Assembly: GCA_965200775.1 (NCBI GenBank)
Contig: OZ241383.1
Location: forward strand, 2,232,001-2,296,000
Origin: Poriferisocius sp965200775
Lineage (GTDB): Bacteria > Actinomycetota > Acidimicrobiia > Acidimicrobiales > Bin134
Length of the DNA: 64,000 nt
Reading direction: 5' to 3'
The notes under the pieces were generated by a model. It was given only the letters and a program-made list of their open reading frames with translations. It was not told where the DNA came from and ran no database searches. Both the position numbers and the translations under genes were made by a program. Position 1 is the stretch's first letter, and every line of letters begins with the position of its first letter. Below are positions 47,086 through 55,660 of the stretch, in pieces.

Positions 47086-48168
47086 ATGTCCGGGGAGTGC
47101 AGAGAACCGCTCGAAATCGACGCCGAGTGGATGACCGAGGCGTTCGACCACGCCGGAGTGGCCCAGGGCGCGGTGGTGGATCGGGTTGACTTCGAGGGGT
47201 TCATCGGCACCGGTCAGATGGGCCGCAACGCCCGGTACTCATTGAGTTGGGACACCGCCGCCGGGCGGCCCACCTCGGTTGTTGGAAAGTTCCCCGCCGA
47301 GGACCCGACGGCGTGTGCCACCGGATTCGCCACCGGCGTGTACCGGAGGGAGTGGGTCTTCTACTCGGAGATGCACTCGACGGTGACGACTCGGACGCCG
47401 CACATTTGGGCTGCCCGCTTCGACGAGTCGGCTCAAAAGTTCGTCCTGTTGATGGAGGACCTGAACCGGTCGGTGCCGGGTGATCAGCTCGAAGGGCTCA
47501 CCGCCGATCAAGCCGGCCTGGCGGTGGCCGAAGCGGTCGGGTTCCATGCGCCCCACTGGGGCAACCCCAACCTGGAGGCGGTGTTCGGCTACACCCTCGA
47601 AGAAGCGGTCGCCTTGACCCAGGTCTTCTACGACACCTACCACGAAGCGACATTGGAAAGAGTCGGCGATCGGCTGGATACCGACTCCGTGGCGCTGGTC
47701 CGCGACCTCGCGCCCCTGGTGGAGACCAGCGCGTTCTTGTCGGACACGCCCCACACGCTCATACACAACGACTACCGCCCCGACAACTTTCTGTTTGCAG
47801 ACGGTCCCGGGGCCCCGCCGCTGGTGGTGGTGGACTGGCAGATGGCCGGCGCCGGCCTGGGGCCCACAGACATCGCCTTCGCCCTCGGCGGTGGGTTCGA
47901 TCCCGAAGAGCGAGTGCAGGTGGAGCGGGAGTTGGTCGGGGAGTACGGGGACCGGCTCCGGGCCGCCGGGGTGGATTACGACGACGAGACCTGCTGGCGC
48001 GACTACCGAATCGGAAGCCTGTGGGGCGTGGTGCTCAGCACCCTGGCTCTGATGACCGCCGAGCAGACCGAACGGGGCGACGAGATCCTGACGATGATGC
48101 TTCGCCGCCACGCTCGCCATGTGCTGGACCTGGAGGCCCTCGACATCGTGAGGCAAGCCGCCCGCTGA
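47086..48168 (+). CDS. EcKL/aminoglycoside-phosphotransferase-like small-molecule kinase
   Basis: 360-residue kinase-fold protein. VVGKF holds the likely ATP-binding Lys68, FVLLMEDLNRSVPGDQLEGL resembles ecdysteroid-kinase-like proteins, HNDYRPDN (227-234) is the catalytic loop and VVDWQMAGAGLGPTDIAF contains the metal-binding Asp250. GGGGGAA five bases before the ATG is a good ribosome site. It heads a plus-strand run with CaiB, SDR, Mo-oxidoreductase and ACAD genes, so the substrate is probably a hydroxylated acid or alcohol in a catabolic route rather than an antibiotic. That is inference from neighbours. Confidence 0.82.
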   Translation: MSGECREPLEIDAEWMTEAFDHAGVAQGAVVDRVDFEGFIGTGQMGRNARYSLSWDTAAGRPTSVVGKFPAEDPTACATGFATGVYRREWVFYSEMHSTVTTRTPHIWAARFDESAQKFVLLMEDLNRSVPGDQLEGLTADQAGLAVAEAVGFHAPHWGNPNLEAVFGYTLEEAVALTQVFYDTYHEATLERVGDRLDTDSVALVRDLAPLVETSAFLSDTPHTLIHNDYRPDNFLFADGPGAPPLVVVDWQMAGAGLGPTDIAFALGGGFDPEERVQVERELVGEYGDRLRAAGVDYDDETCWRDYRIGSLWGVVLSTLALMTAEQTERGDEILTMMLRRHARHVLDLEALDIVRQAAR

Positions 48169-48194
48169 CCTCCGACCGTTCCTATGCTGGGGCC

Positions 48195-49397
48195 ATGACA
48201 GGTCCGATGGATGGGGTAAGGGTTGTCGAGCTGGGCGTGTGGGTGGCCGGGCCCGCGGCGGGCGGGATACTGAGCGACTGGGGGGCCGACGTGGTCAAGA
48301 TCGAGCCCCCCTCCGGCGACCCGGCCCGGACGTTCCAGCGAATGCTTGGCGGGGATATGCCCACCAACCCGGTGTTCGAGCTGGACAACCGGTCGAAACG
48401 CTCGGTGGTGATCGACCTTTCGCAACCCGACGGCCAAACTCTGGCCGCGGAAATCATCGCCGGGGCCGACGTTTTCCTCACCAACCTGCGGTTGAGCGCG
48501 CTGGATCGGCTGGGCTTGGAATACGAGACCCTGGCGGCCCGCAACCCAAGGCTGATCTACTGCGCCATCACCGGCTACGGCATCGAGGGACCCGACGCCG
48601 ACCGTCCCGCTTACGACATCGCAGCCTTCTGGGCCCGGTCGGGGATCGCCGCCCAGCTCACCCCGCCCGGTGGGGCCCTGCCGTTCCAACGAGGCGGGAT
48701 GGGCGACCACAACGTGGGCCTGGCCGGAGCGGCGGCCATCAGCGCCGCTCTGTTCCACCGGGAACGCACCGGCGAGGGGCAGATGGTGTCCACCTCGCTG
48801 TTCCGGGAGGGGATGTACACCATCGGCTTCGACATCAACGTGCTGCTGATGTGGGGGCTGTCTATGGCGGTCGGCACCCGGGAGGCCATGGGCAACCCGG
48901 CCATCAACAACTACACCGCCGGAGACGGGCGGCGATTCTGGGTAGTGGGGTTGGAGGGTGACCGTCACTGGCCCCCGCTGGCCCGAGCGGTGGGTCACCC
49001 CGAGTGGATTGAGGACGAACGGTTCGCTACAGCCCGCGACCGGGCCATGAACGCCACCGAGCTGATCGCTGCACTGGACGAGGCGTTCTCCGCCCGCCCC
49101 CTCGAGGAGTGGGCCGAGATCTTCGCCACCGAGCCCGACATGTTCTGGGCCCCTGTGAACACCCTCGACGACCTGCTGGCCGATCCCCAGACCGGCCCGT
49201 CGGGAGCGCTGGTCGAGGTTCCCGACGGAGCCACCGGCACCACCATGCTGGCCACCCCGGTGGACTTCCACGGGACCCCGTGGTCGCCTCGAGGCCTGGC
49301 CCCCGACTTGGGCGAACACACCGACGAGATCCTGGCCGAGATGGGCCGAAGCCCCGAGCAGATCGACCACCTGCGGGGCCAGGGCACCGTGACCTGA
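48195..49397 (+). CDS. Class III CoA-transferase (CaiB/BaiF family)
   Basis: 400-residue CoA-transferase; DGVRVVELGVWVAGPAAGGILSDWGADVVKIE is the nucleotide-binding start and Asp171 in GGMGDHNVGLAGAAAISAAL is the expected catalytic aspartate. It starts 26 bp after the kinase gene. Overall it resembles single-domain members such as 2-methylacyl-CoA racemase-like or carnitine CoA-transferase proteins. Substrate is unknown, but it sits in a probable acid-degradation cluster. Confidence 0.92.
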   Translation: MTGPMDGVRVVELGVWVAGPAAGGILSDWGADVVKIEPPSGDPARTFQRMLGGDMPTNPVFELDNRSKRSVVIDLSQPDGQTLAAEIIAGADVFLTNLRLSALDRLGLEYETLAARNPRLIYCAITGYGIEGPDADRPAYDIAAFWARSGIAAQLTPPGGALPFQRGGMGDHNVGLAGAAAISAALFHRERTGEGQMVSTSLFREGMYTIGFDINVLLMWGLSMAVGTREAMGNPAINNYTAGDGRRFWVVGLEGDRHWPPLARAVGHPEWIEDERFATARDRAMNATELIAALDEAFSARPLEEWAEIFATEPDMFWAPVNTLDDLLADPQTGPSGALVEVPDGATGTTMLATPVDFHGTPWSPRGLAPDLGEHTDEILAEMGRSPEQIDHLRGQGTVT

Positions 49398-49460
49398 GCT
49401 ACCTGTCACCCCCCGGCCATAGGATGACGGCGTGGTCTTGAGCAACCTCAACGAGTCCCT

Positions 49461-50291
49461 GTGAATTCACCGCAGTCGCTTCGGGGCCGGGTGGTGATCG
49501 TCACCGGAGCGAGCCGGGGCGTGGGTCGGGCTACTGCAATCGCCTTGGGAGAGCTGGGAGCTGCGGTGGCTTGCGTAGCCCGAGCCACCGATGCGGCCCG
49601 ATTCAAGCTGCCTGGAACCGTGGACGAGACGGCCCGGGAGGTGCGAGCCGCCGGCGGCGATGCCTTGGCCGTGCCCTGCGACTTGTCCAAACCCGACCAG
49701 ATCGAGACCATGATCGAGACCGTGGCGTCCCACTTCGGGGGTATTGATGCTCTGGTCAACAACGCGGCGGTGACCTTCGCAGGAGACCTCGACCAGGAGC
49801 TCAAGCGGTACGAGCTGACCCTCGCCATCAACACCACCGCTCCCCTGCTGGCCACCCGGCTGTGCCGCCCCTATCTGGCAGCTCGCAGCGGGCGGATCGT
49901 GAACGTGTCGTCCATGACCGGGCTGGCCTTCTATCCCGAGATGATGTCCTACGGCATGACAAAGGCCGCTCTGGAGCACCTGACCGTGTCCAGCGCCGCC
50001 ATCCTGGCCCCGGACCGGATCGCTGTGAACTGCTTTCGGATCGACACTTCGGTGGCCACCGAGGGGTACGTGATGAACACACCCGGAGCCGACCACGCTT
50101 CCTGGGCCGACCCTTCGGTGGCGGCCGAGGGCATCGTGTGGATGCTCCAACAACCGCTCGAGTACACCGGCAGGCTGGAGGGCATGGTGGCTTTGGCCCG
50201 GCGGGAGGGCATCATGGCGGAGATCGCCCACAAGGACATCCCCGACCCCTCGGCTCTCTGGAGCATCGACCGGGCTCGGGGCCTGGCCTGA
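49461..50291 (+). CDS. Short-chain dehydrogenase/reductase
   Basis: 276-residue classical SDR: cofactor motif TGASRGVG (15-22), NNAA at about 100-103, catalytic Ser150/151 with Tyr164 and Lys168 (YGMTK). An Asp-Arg pattern for NADP is not obvious. GTG 49461 is the likely start. The C-terminal 60 residues (WMLQQPLEYTGRLEGMVALARREGI) are those of a subgroup common in Actinobacteria near acyl-CoA genes. It probably oxidises a hydroxyacyl intermediate of the cluster. Confidence 0.92.
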   Translation: MNSPQSLRGRVVIVTGASRGVGRATAIALGELGAAVACVARATDAARFKLPGTVDETAREVRAAGGDALAVPCDLSKPDQIETMIETVASHFGGIDALVNNAAVTFAGDLDQELKRYELTLAINTTAPLLATRLCRPYLAARSGRIVNVSSMTGLAFYPEMMSYGMTKAALEHLTVSSAAILAPDRIAVNCFRIDTSVATEGYVMNTPGADHASWADPSVAAEGIVWMLQQPLEYTGRLEGMVALARREGIMAEIAHKDIPDPSALWSIDRARGLA

Positions 50292-50341
50292 CTGGAGGCC
50301 GGACATGACCCGAGGCCGAGAGCCTCACCGCACTTCGGTCC

Positions 50342-50395
50342 ATGGCTGGATGCCGGTACATGGTTGGATGCCGGTACATGGTTGGATGCCGGTAC
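50342..50395. repeat. Three 18-bp tandem units ahead of the Mo-oxidoreductase start
   Basis: Units ATGGTTGGATGCCGGTAC (first one ATGGCT) start at 50342, 50360 and 50378; the next ATG at 50396 begins the recognisable protein. Each unit is in frame and begins with its own ATG, with a GGATG seven bases before the following ATG. Confidence 0.92.
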
Positions 50396-52378
50396 ATGGC
50401 TGAGGAAGTCCACTCCTTCTGCCGTATCTGCACCGCGATGTGCGGCATTACCGTCACCGTTGACGGCGACCGGATACTCAAGGTCCGGGGCGACCACGCC
50501 CACCCGATCTCCCAGGGCTACACCTGCCCGAAGGGACGGTCGCTGCCCGAATGGCACCATCATCCCCGCCGGCTGGATCATCCGAGTGTCGATGGGCAAC
50601 CGACCGGTTGGGACCCGTGCCTGGACGACCTCAGCCGCCGCCTGGCGGCCATCATCGAAGCCCGGGGACCCGACGGAGTGGCCATGTACCTGGCGAGCGG
50701 CTCTGCTTACGACGCCAACGGCCGCCGGGCCGCCGAGCGGTTCCTGACCGCCATCGGCTCCCGCCAGAAGTACACGGCAACAACCATCGACACTCCCATG
50801 CGTCCGCTGGTGGCCGAGCTCATGGGTGGCTGGTCGGGGTTGACACCCATGTGGGATCAACAAGCGGCCAGGATGCTCCTTCTGGTGGGCACCAACCCCG
50901 TGGTTTCCCACGGTCACGGCAACGGGCTGGCCGACCCGGTGCGAAGGATTCGGGAACAGCAGGAGCGAGGCCCGGTGTGGGTAATCGACCCCCTGCGCAC
51001 CGAAACCGCCAGGCTGGCCGATCATCATCTCGCTCCCCGGCCCAGCACCGACCACCTGATCCTGGGCTGGCTGGTACACGAGCTGCTGGAGGACGGGGCC
51101 GACCGGGACTACCTGCGACACCATGCCGATGGGGTTGACGACCTGGCCGCAGCGGTAACCCCCTTCACCTTGGATCGCGCCGTAGCAGGCACCGGGCTGG
51201 AAGCCGACGACCTGCTCGCCCTGCTGGAAGCGGTGCGAACCGCCGGCCGGCTGTCGGTGCTGTCGGGCACCGGGGTGTCGATGGGTCGCCACGCCAACGT
51301 GACCGAGTGGCTGTTGTGGGCGCTGGCCGTGGTTACCGGCTCGTACGACCAACCCGGGGGGATGTGGTTCAACCCCGGATACCTGTTGCGGTTCGACACA
51401 CGGAGTTGGCAACCGTCCAACGGCCATCCCGAACCCGGACCGGCCAGCCGCCCGGAGCTGCCCCGCCGGTTCGGGGAATACCCGTGCGCCGCCCTGGTGG
51501 ACGAGATCGAGGCCGGCAACGTGCGGGCTCTGGTGGTGGTGGGAGGCAACCCGCTGATCGCCTTTCCCGACCGGGACCGCACCCAACGGGCGCTCGCTTC
51601 CCTCGAGGTGCTGGCGGTGGCCGACGTGGTGGAAACCGACACCACCGCACTGGCCACCCACCTTTTGCCGGTGGCCGGACAACTCGAAAGGGCGGACCTC
51701 CCCTGGATGCTTGACGCCTACCAACCCCGGGTCGCCACCCAGTACACCCCGGCGGTTGTCCCTCCAGGGGCCGACCGCAGGCTCATGTGGCGGGTCTTCG
51801 CCGAGTTGGGGCGACGGCTGGGGGTGGGGGTGCTGCCACGGGGGATCGAACCCGACACTGCAACCGACGAAGCGCTGCTGGCCCTGATTGCCGAGCGGAG
51901 CCGCAGTGACACCGCCACCGTTCTGGCCGCTCGCCGGGGAATCGTTGACGATGCCGCTCCCGTTCACGGCTGGGTCCGGGAGCGGGTACTGCCCGATGGC
52001 CGGTGGCGGCTGGCTCCCGAACCCCTAGTGGCCCAGCTTGCAGACCTCGATGATCCTGCGCCCTTGGTGCTGCTTCCCCGCCGCCAGATGAAAACCATGA
52101 ACGGTCAGCTCCGAGACCTGGGCGGGGTGGAGCCCCAGGTGCTCATCCATCCCGACCATGGGTTCGTCGACGGCCAACCGGTGCAGGTCCGCAGCGCACA
52201 CGGTGAACTGGTGGGCACCGTGCTAACCAGCGAAGCGGTGGGCACGGGAGCGGTGTCCATCCCCCACGGGTGGGCCGATCCCAACGTGTGTACTCTCACC
52301 ACCACCGAGTCCGGCGTGGACCCCCTCACCGGCATGGTCTGGCAATCCGGCCTCCCCGTGGACCTCTCCCCGCCATGA
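50396..52378 (+). CDS. Molybdopterin oxidoreductase (DMSO-reductase/formate-dehydrogenase superfamily)
   Basis: 660-residue Mo-bis-PGD enzyme counted from ATG 50396; up to 18 more residues (MAGCRY-type repeats) could be added by upstream in-frame ATGs. The [4Fe-4S] motif is Cys9, Cys12, Cys16, Cys44 (SFCRICTAMCG; CPKGR). The cofactor-binding fold follows (LLLVGTNPVVSHG, VWVIDPLRTETARLADHHL) and the C-terminal domain is LLPRRQMKTMNGQL onwards. At the usual Mo-ligand site (Sec/Cys in VDCCARVU-type motifs) this reads IDTPMRPL, with Leu138 aligned to the ligand. Function is unknown: not a canonical formate or nitrate enzyme. FdhD at 9055 could sulfurate it. Confidence 0.9.
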   Translation: MAEEVHSFCRICTAMCGITVTVDGDRILKVRGDHAHPISQGYTCPKGRSLPEWHHHPRRLDHPSVDGQPTGWDPCLDDLSRRLAAIIEARGPDGVAMYLASGSAYDANGRRAAERFLTAIGSRQKYTATTIDTPMRPLVAELMGGWSGLTPMWDQQAARMLLLVGTNPVVSHGHGNGLADPVRRIREQQERGPVWVIDPLRTETARLADHHLAPRPSTDHLILGWLVHELLEDGADRDYLRHHADGVDDLAAAVTPFTLDRAVAGTGLEADDLLALLEAVRTAGRLSVLSGTGVSMGRHANVTEWLLWALAVVTGSYDQPGGMWFNPGYLLRFDTRSWQPSNGHPEPGPASRPELPRRFGEYPCAALVDEIEAGNVRALVVVGGNPLIAFPDRDRTQRALASLEVLAVADVVETDTTALATHLLPVAGQLERADLPWMLDAYQPRVATQYTPAVVPPGADRRLMWRVFAELGRRLGVGVLPRGIEPDTATDEALLALIAERSRSDTATVLAARRGIVDDAAPVHGWVRERVLPDGRWRLAPEPLVAQLADLDDPAPLVLLPRRQMKTMNGQLRDLGGVEPQVLIHPDHGFVDGQPVQVRSAHGELVGTVLTSEAVGTGAVSIPHGWADPNVCTLTTTESGVDPLTGMVWQSGLPVDLSPP

Positions 52379-52396
52379 TGCTTGGGATCGGAATCG

Positions 52397-53419
52397 ATGA
52401 ACATCGGTGACGCGAGCCTGCTCGAGCTGAAGCTGCCAGTGGATCTCGGCGGCCTCGAAGCCGATCTGCGGTCATTGTTCCTTGCCACAGAGGCCGCCGC
52501 CCGCACCGACGGTTCTGCGGGTTGGAACGAGACCTTCTGCACCACATCGGCCGCCATAGCCGCGGCCCGGCTACCTGAGGATGGCCTGGCCGAGGTTGCG
52601 GCCGGCGCACCCGTTGAATCCCTTTGGCCCCGATTCGCGGGCACGTTCGTGATCTCGGGAAGAGCGGTTCCAGCCTCCGGAGACGGTGTGGTGGTGAGCG
52701 GCCGGTGGGGGTTCGCGTCGGGGATCGTCGAAGCTCAATGGGTAGTGGCCGGCTGTGTAGGTGAATCTGGGCCGCGGTGGGCGGTGATTCCCGTGGAGCA
52801 GGTGACCGTCCACGACACCTGGCACGTAAGCGGGCTGGAGGACACCCAAAGCCACGACTACAGCGTGGAGGAGGTCTTCGTGCCCCTCAGCCGGTTGTTC
52901 GACCTGACCGGGGCGCCGCCCCGAGGGGGGACTCTGCATCGGCTGCCAATGTACGCGCTGATCACCCCCGACCACTGCGGGGTGAGCCTGGGCATCGCTC
53001 GCCGGGCCCTGGACGAGATCGCTCTGGCCGCAACCGGCAAACTCCGCCTCTACAGTACCGCGGCCCTGGATCAGCGGCCTGCATTCCGGCGCGATCTCGG
53101 ACGGGCCGACACCCGCCTGCGGGCTGCCCGGGCCTTGGTCCTTGAGGTTCTCGACGACATCTGGATTGCCGGGGCAGGCGGCCATCAAGTGCATGATGCG
53201 CTGATCCGGCGGGCCCGTGCCGCGGCCACCCACGCCGCTGACACAGCAGTCGAGGTAGCATCAATGGCCTTCCGACACGGTGGGGGCACCGCCCTCTACC
53301 GGGACCATCCCCTGAACAAATGCTTCCGAGATGCCCACGCCGCCACCCAGCACGTTCACGTGACCGACGAGATGTACGAACCGGTTGCCGCCGACCTCCT
53401 CGGTAACCACCCAGAGTGA
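52397..53419 (+). CDS. Acyl-CoA dehydrogenase-like flavoprotein (HsaA-type C-terminus)
   Basis: 340-residue protein of the acyl-CoA dehydrogenase fold. The middle beta domain (VVSGRWGFASGIVEAQWVVAG) and a C-terminal domain ending HGGGTALYRDHPLNKCFRDAHAATQHVHVTDEMYE match the flavin-monooxygenase branch (HsaA/HpaB-like, Acyl-CoA_dh_2) more than true dehydrogenases. It is 40-50 residues shorter than usual at the N-terminus, where the first alpha domain is abbreviated. ATG 52397 is used; a TTG 15 bp upstream is in frame. It starts 18 bp after the Mo-oxidoreductase and closes the plus-strand cluster. Confidence 0.82.
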   Translation: MNIGDASLLELKLPVDLGGLEADLRSLFLATEAAARTDGSAGWNETFCTTSAAIAAARLPEDGLAEVAAGAPVESLWPRFAGTFVISGRAVPASGDGVVVSGRWGFASGIVEAQWVVAGCVGESGPRWAVIPVEQVTVHDTWHVSGLEDTQSHDYSVEEVFVPLSRLFDLTGAPPRGGTLHRLPMYALITPDHCGVSLGIARRALDEIALAATGKLRLYSTAALDQRPAFRRDLGRADTRLRAARALVLEVLDDIWIAGAGGHQVHDALIRRARAAATHAADTAVEVASMAFRHGGGTALYRDHPLNKCFRDAHAATQHVHVTDEMYEPVAADLLGNHPE

Positions 53420-53458
53420 CCGCGGGCTATCCGAGTGGCGGCATCGCCCCCAGGAAGG

Positions 53459-54658
53459 TTATGAGCCGGTTGGGGTGGGTTGGTCTGATGAGCGGCGGGC
53501 CGGGCCCATGAGGTCTCCCCCCAGCACCACCGCCCCCGATAGGGCAACGAGCATGATTGCCGACGAGCCGGTGAACAGCGCCTCGGCGCCCCACGCGTCG
53601 TACACCGAACCGGCGGCCACCGCCGCAAACCCGGAGACCACCAGCCCCACCGCCCCGTAGAGACCCTGGGCGGCTGCGGCTTGTTCGGTGGGTGCCGACA
53701 TGGCCACGGCGAGCTGTCCGGCGGGCATGGTGAAGGCATCGAACATGGCGTGAGCGGCTGACACCCCGATGAGCACCCACACCATCTCCACGTAGCCGTA
53801 GACCAGCATGCAGCCCATCGCTCCCAGGACGGTGACCGCCATCACCCGGATCGGGCCCTGCCTCTGGGCATACTTGCCACCGAACGGAGCCAGGGGAATC
53901 ATCGGCAGGGCAAACAGGCTTATCGAAGCGGCGATTACCAGCGTGCCCGCCCCCAGGTCGTCTAGCAGCAGCGCCCAGGAAGCCTCGAACACCCCAATGG
54001 TGGTGTAGAAGGCCACACCGGCCAGCACGCCGGCAAGCACCGGGCGTATCGCCAGCAACCGGCGCATTGGAACCTGAACCCGGTCTTTGTCGTCGGCCGA
54101 CAGGTCCAACCGCAGAGCCCACAGGTAAATCCCCGTATAGAGAGCTGCCATGAACAGGAACGGGGCCCTCAGGTTGATGAACTCGGCGAACACCGCGGCC
54201 ACCACCGGTCCGAGCACGAAGCCACTTATGTCGAACGCCCCCATCGCCCCCAGGTTGCTCCCCATATTGTCGGGATCACGGGTGATGAGAACCCGTCGTA
54301 TGGCTGGGCCCACCGCTCCGGTACCGGCCCCGAGGAAGAATCGAGCCATCACGAAATGCCAGGCCTGATCGCCCACCGACATGGCCAGCATGGACACGAT
54401 GGCCACGATCACACCGACATGAACCAGCAGCCCGGCATGGCCTCGGTCGGCGTAGCGGGAGAACCCCACCTGCGCGATGAAACCGGCGAAGAAACCGACG
54501 CCGGCGATCACCCCAACCTCGGTCTCGCTGAACCCGAACTTGTCCCGGAACTCGGCCAGCAGAGTGAACACCGACCCGTAGCCCATCGACAACGCACCGG
54601 TGACCACAAAGAAGGGGATGAACTGGCGGGCCGAAGCCATGACGGAGCCCGAAGCCAT
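53459..54658 (-). CDS. MFS transporter (12-TM)
   Basis: 399-residue major-facilitator protein with about twelve hydrophobic helices. The loop 2-3 motif GFSRYADRGHAGLLVHVG is a variant of the MFS A-motif, and the helix 4-5 region ARFFLGAGTGAVGPAIRRVLI is conserved. Substrate cannot be deduced. It lies 45 bp downstream of the intact BMP permease gene on the same strand and may share its transcript. Confidence 0.9.
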   Translation of the reverse strand: MASGSVMASARQFIPFFVVTGALSMGYGSVFTLLAEFRDKFGFSETEVGVIAGVGFFAGFIAQVGFSRYADRGHAGLLVHVGVIVAIVSMLAMSVGDQAWHFVMARFFLGAGTGAVGPAIRRVLITRDPDNMGSNLGAMGAFDISGFVLGPVVAAVFAEFINLRAPFLFMAALYTGIYLWALRLDLSADDKDRVQVPMRRLLAIRPVLAGVLAGVAFYTTIGVFEASWALLLDDLGAGTLVIAASISLFALPMIPLAPFGGKYAQRQGPIRVMAVTVLGAMGCMLVYGYVEMVWVLIGVSAAHAMFDAFTMPAGQLAVAMSAPTEQAAAAQGLYGAVGLVVSGFAAVAAGSVYDAWGAEALFTGSSAIMLVALSGAVVLGGDLMGPARRSSDQPTPTGS

Positions 54659-54703
54659 CGAGGAACCCTACTTCTCGCTTGTTCCGCTCTTGCGGTCGGG
54701 CCG

Positions 54704-55660
54704 CTAACGCTCTTCCCGGCGGTAGGCCAGGCCCAGGGCGGCTGGAGCGGGAGAGGGTCGGCCCCGGGAACTCCAGCTAACCACCGCCAGCACCGCCACG
54801 GTGAGAACGAAGGGGAGGATGCCGAGCAGCGCGGGCGAGATCTGGTTGACCTCCACGCCGAGGAACTCGATGTCGAACGTCTGCAACCGGGGCTGCAGCG
54901 CCAGGGTAAATCCGAACAGCAACGCACCCACAGCCAGCCGCCCCGGTCGCCACGCCCCGAAGATCATCAGGGCCACCGCGATCCAGCCCCGGCCTGCCAC
55001 CATGCCCTCGGTCCAACCCGGAGCCATGTACAGCGACAGGAATGACCCGGCGGCACCGGCGAACGCCCCACCAACCATTACTGCTCCCGCTCGCAGGGCC
55101 ACGACCGAATGGCCGACAGCATCGGTGGTGGGGGCCGATTCGCCCACCGCACGCAGAGCCAGGCCCAGCCGGGTGCGAGTTAGCTCCAACCACGCCGCCA
55201 ACCCCAAGAGCACGGCCAGGTACACCACGGGAGGCTGGTTGAAGAAGATGTCGCCGAACCATCGGATGTCGGCCGCCCCGACGATCCTCAAATCGGTGAA
55301 CACGGTCTCCGGTCGCTCCCCCACCACGTTGCGTCCCATGTAGGCAGCCAGGCCCAGCCCGCCGATGGTGATGGCCAGGCCCGACACCACCTGATCGGCC
55401 CCCAGCACCACGCTGACCAGCGCATGAACCCCACCTACCAGCGCTCCCATGGCGGCGGCCGCGAAGAACGCAGCCCAGGGGCTGCCTGTCTCCAGACCGA
55501 CCATGAACCCGCTCACTGCGCCCATGGTCATCATCCCCTCGACCCCGAGGTTGAGCACTCCGGCCCGCTCGGCGATCAGCTCGCCAAGAGCGGCCAGGAA
55601 TACCAGCGTCGCGAACTGCACGGCGGCAACGAACAGCCCGACCAGGGCGACCTCAGACAT
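54704..55660 (-). CDS. BMP-type (nucleoside) ABC transporter permease 2, intact
   Basis: 318-residue permease of the YufQ/BmpD-linked family that imports nucleosides with a BMP lipoprotein. GELIAERAGVLNLGVEGMMTMGAVSGF is the diagnostic segment; LGLALRAVGESAPTTDAVGHSVVALRAGAVMVGGAFAGAAG follows. ATG 55660 overlaps the end of permease 1. It is the only one of the four cassette genes with an uninterrupted frame, although without its partners it would be useless. Confidence 0.9.
   Translation of the reverse strand: MSEVALVGLFVAAVQFATLVFLAALGELIAERAGVLNLGVEGMMTMGAVSGFMVGLETGSPWAAFFAAAAMGALVGGVHALVSVVLGADQVVSGLAITIGGLGLAAYMGRNVVGERPETVFTDLRIVGAADIRWFGDIFFNQPPVVYLAVLLGLAAWLELTRTRLGLALRAVGESAPTTDAVGHSVVALRAGAVMVGGAFAGAAGSFLSLYMAPGWTEGMVAGRGWIAVALMIFGAWRPGRLAVGALLFGFTLALQPRLQTFDIEFLGVEVNQISPALLGILPFVLTVAVLAVVSWSSRGRPSPAPAALGLAYRREER

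Noticed and set aside
50342..50395. CRISPR or riboswitch-like element ahead of the Mo-oxidoreductase
   Set aside because: The 18-bp units abut and are in frame with the protein; no spacer or conserved riboswitch core is visible.
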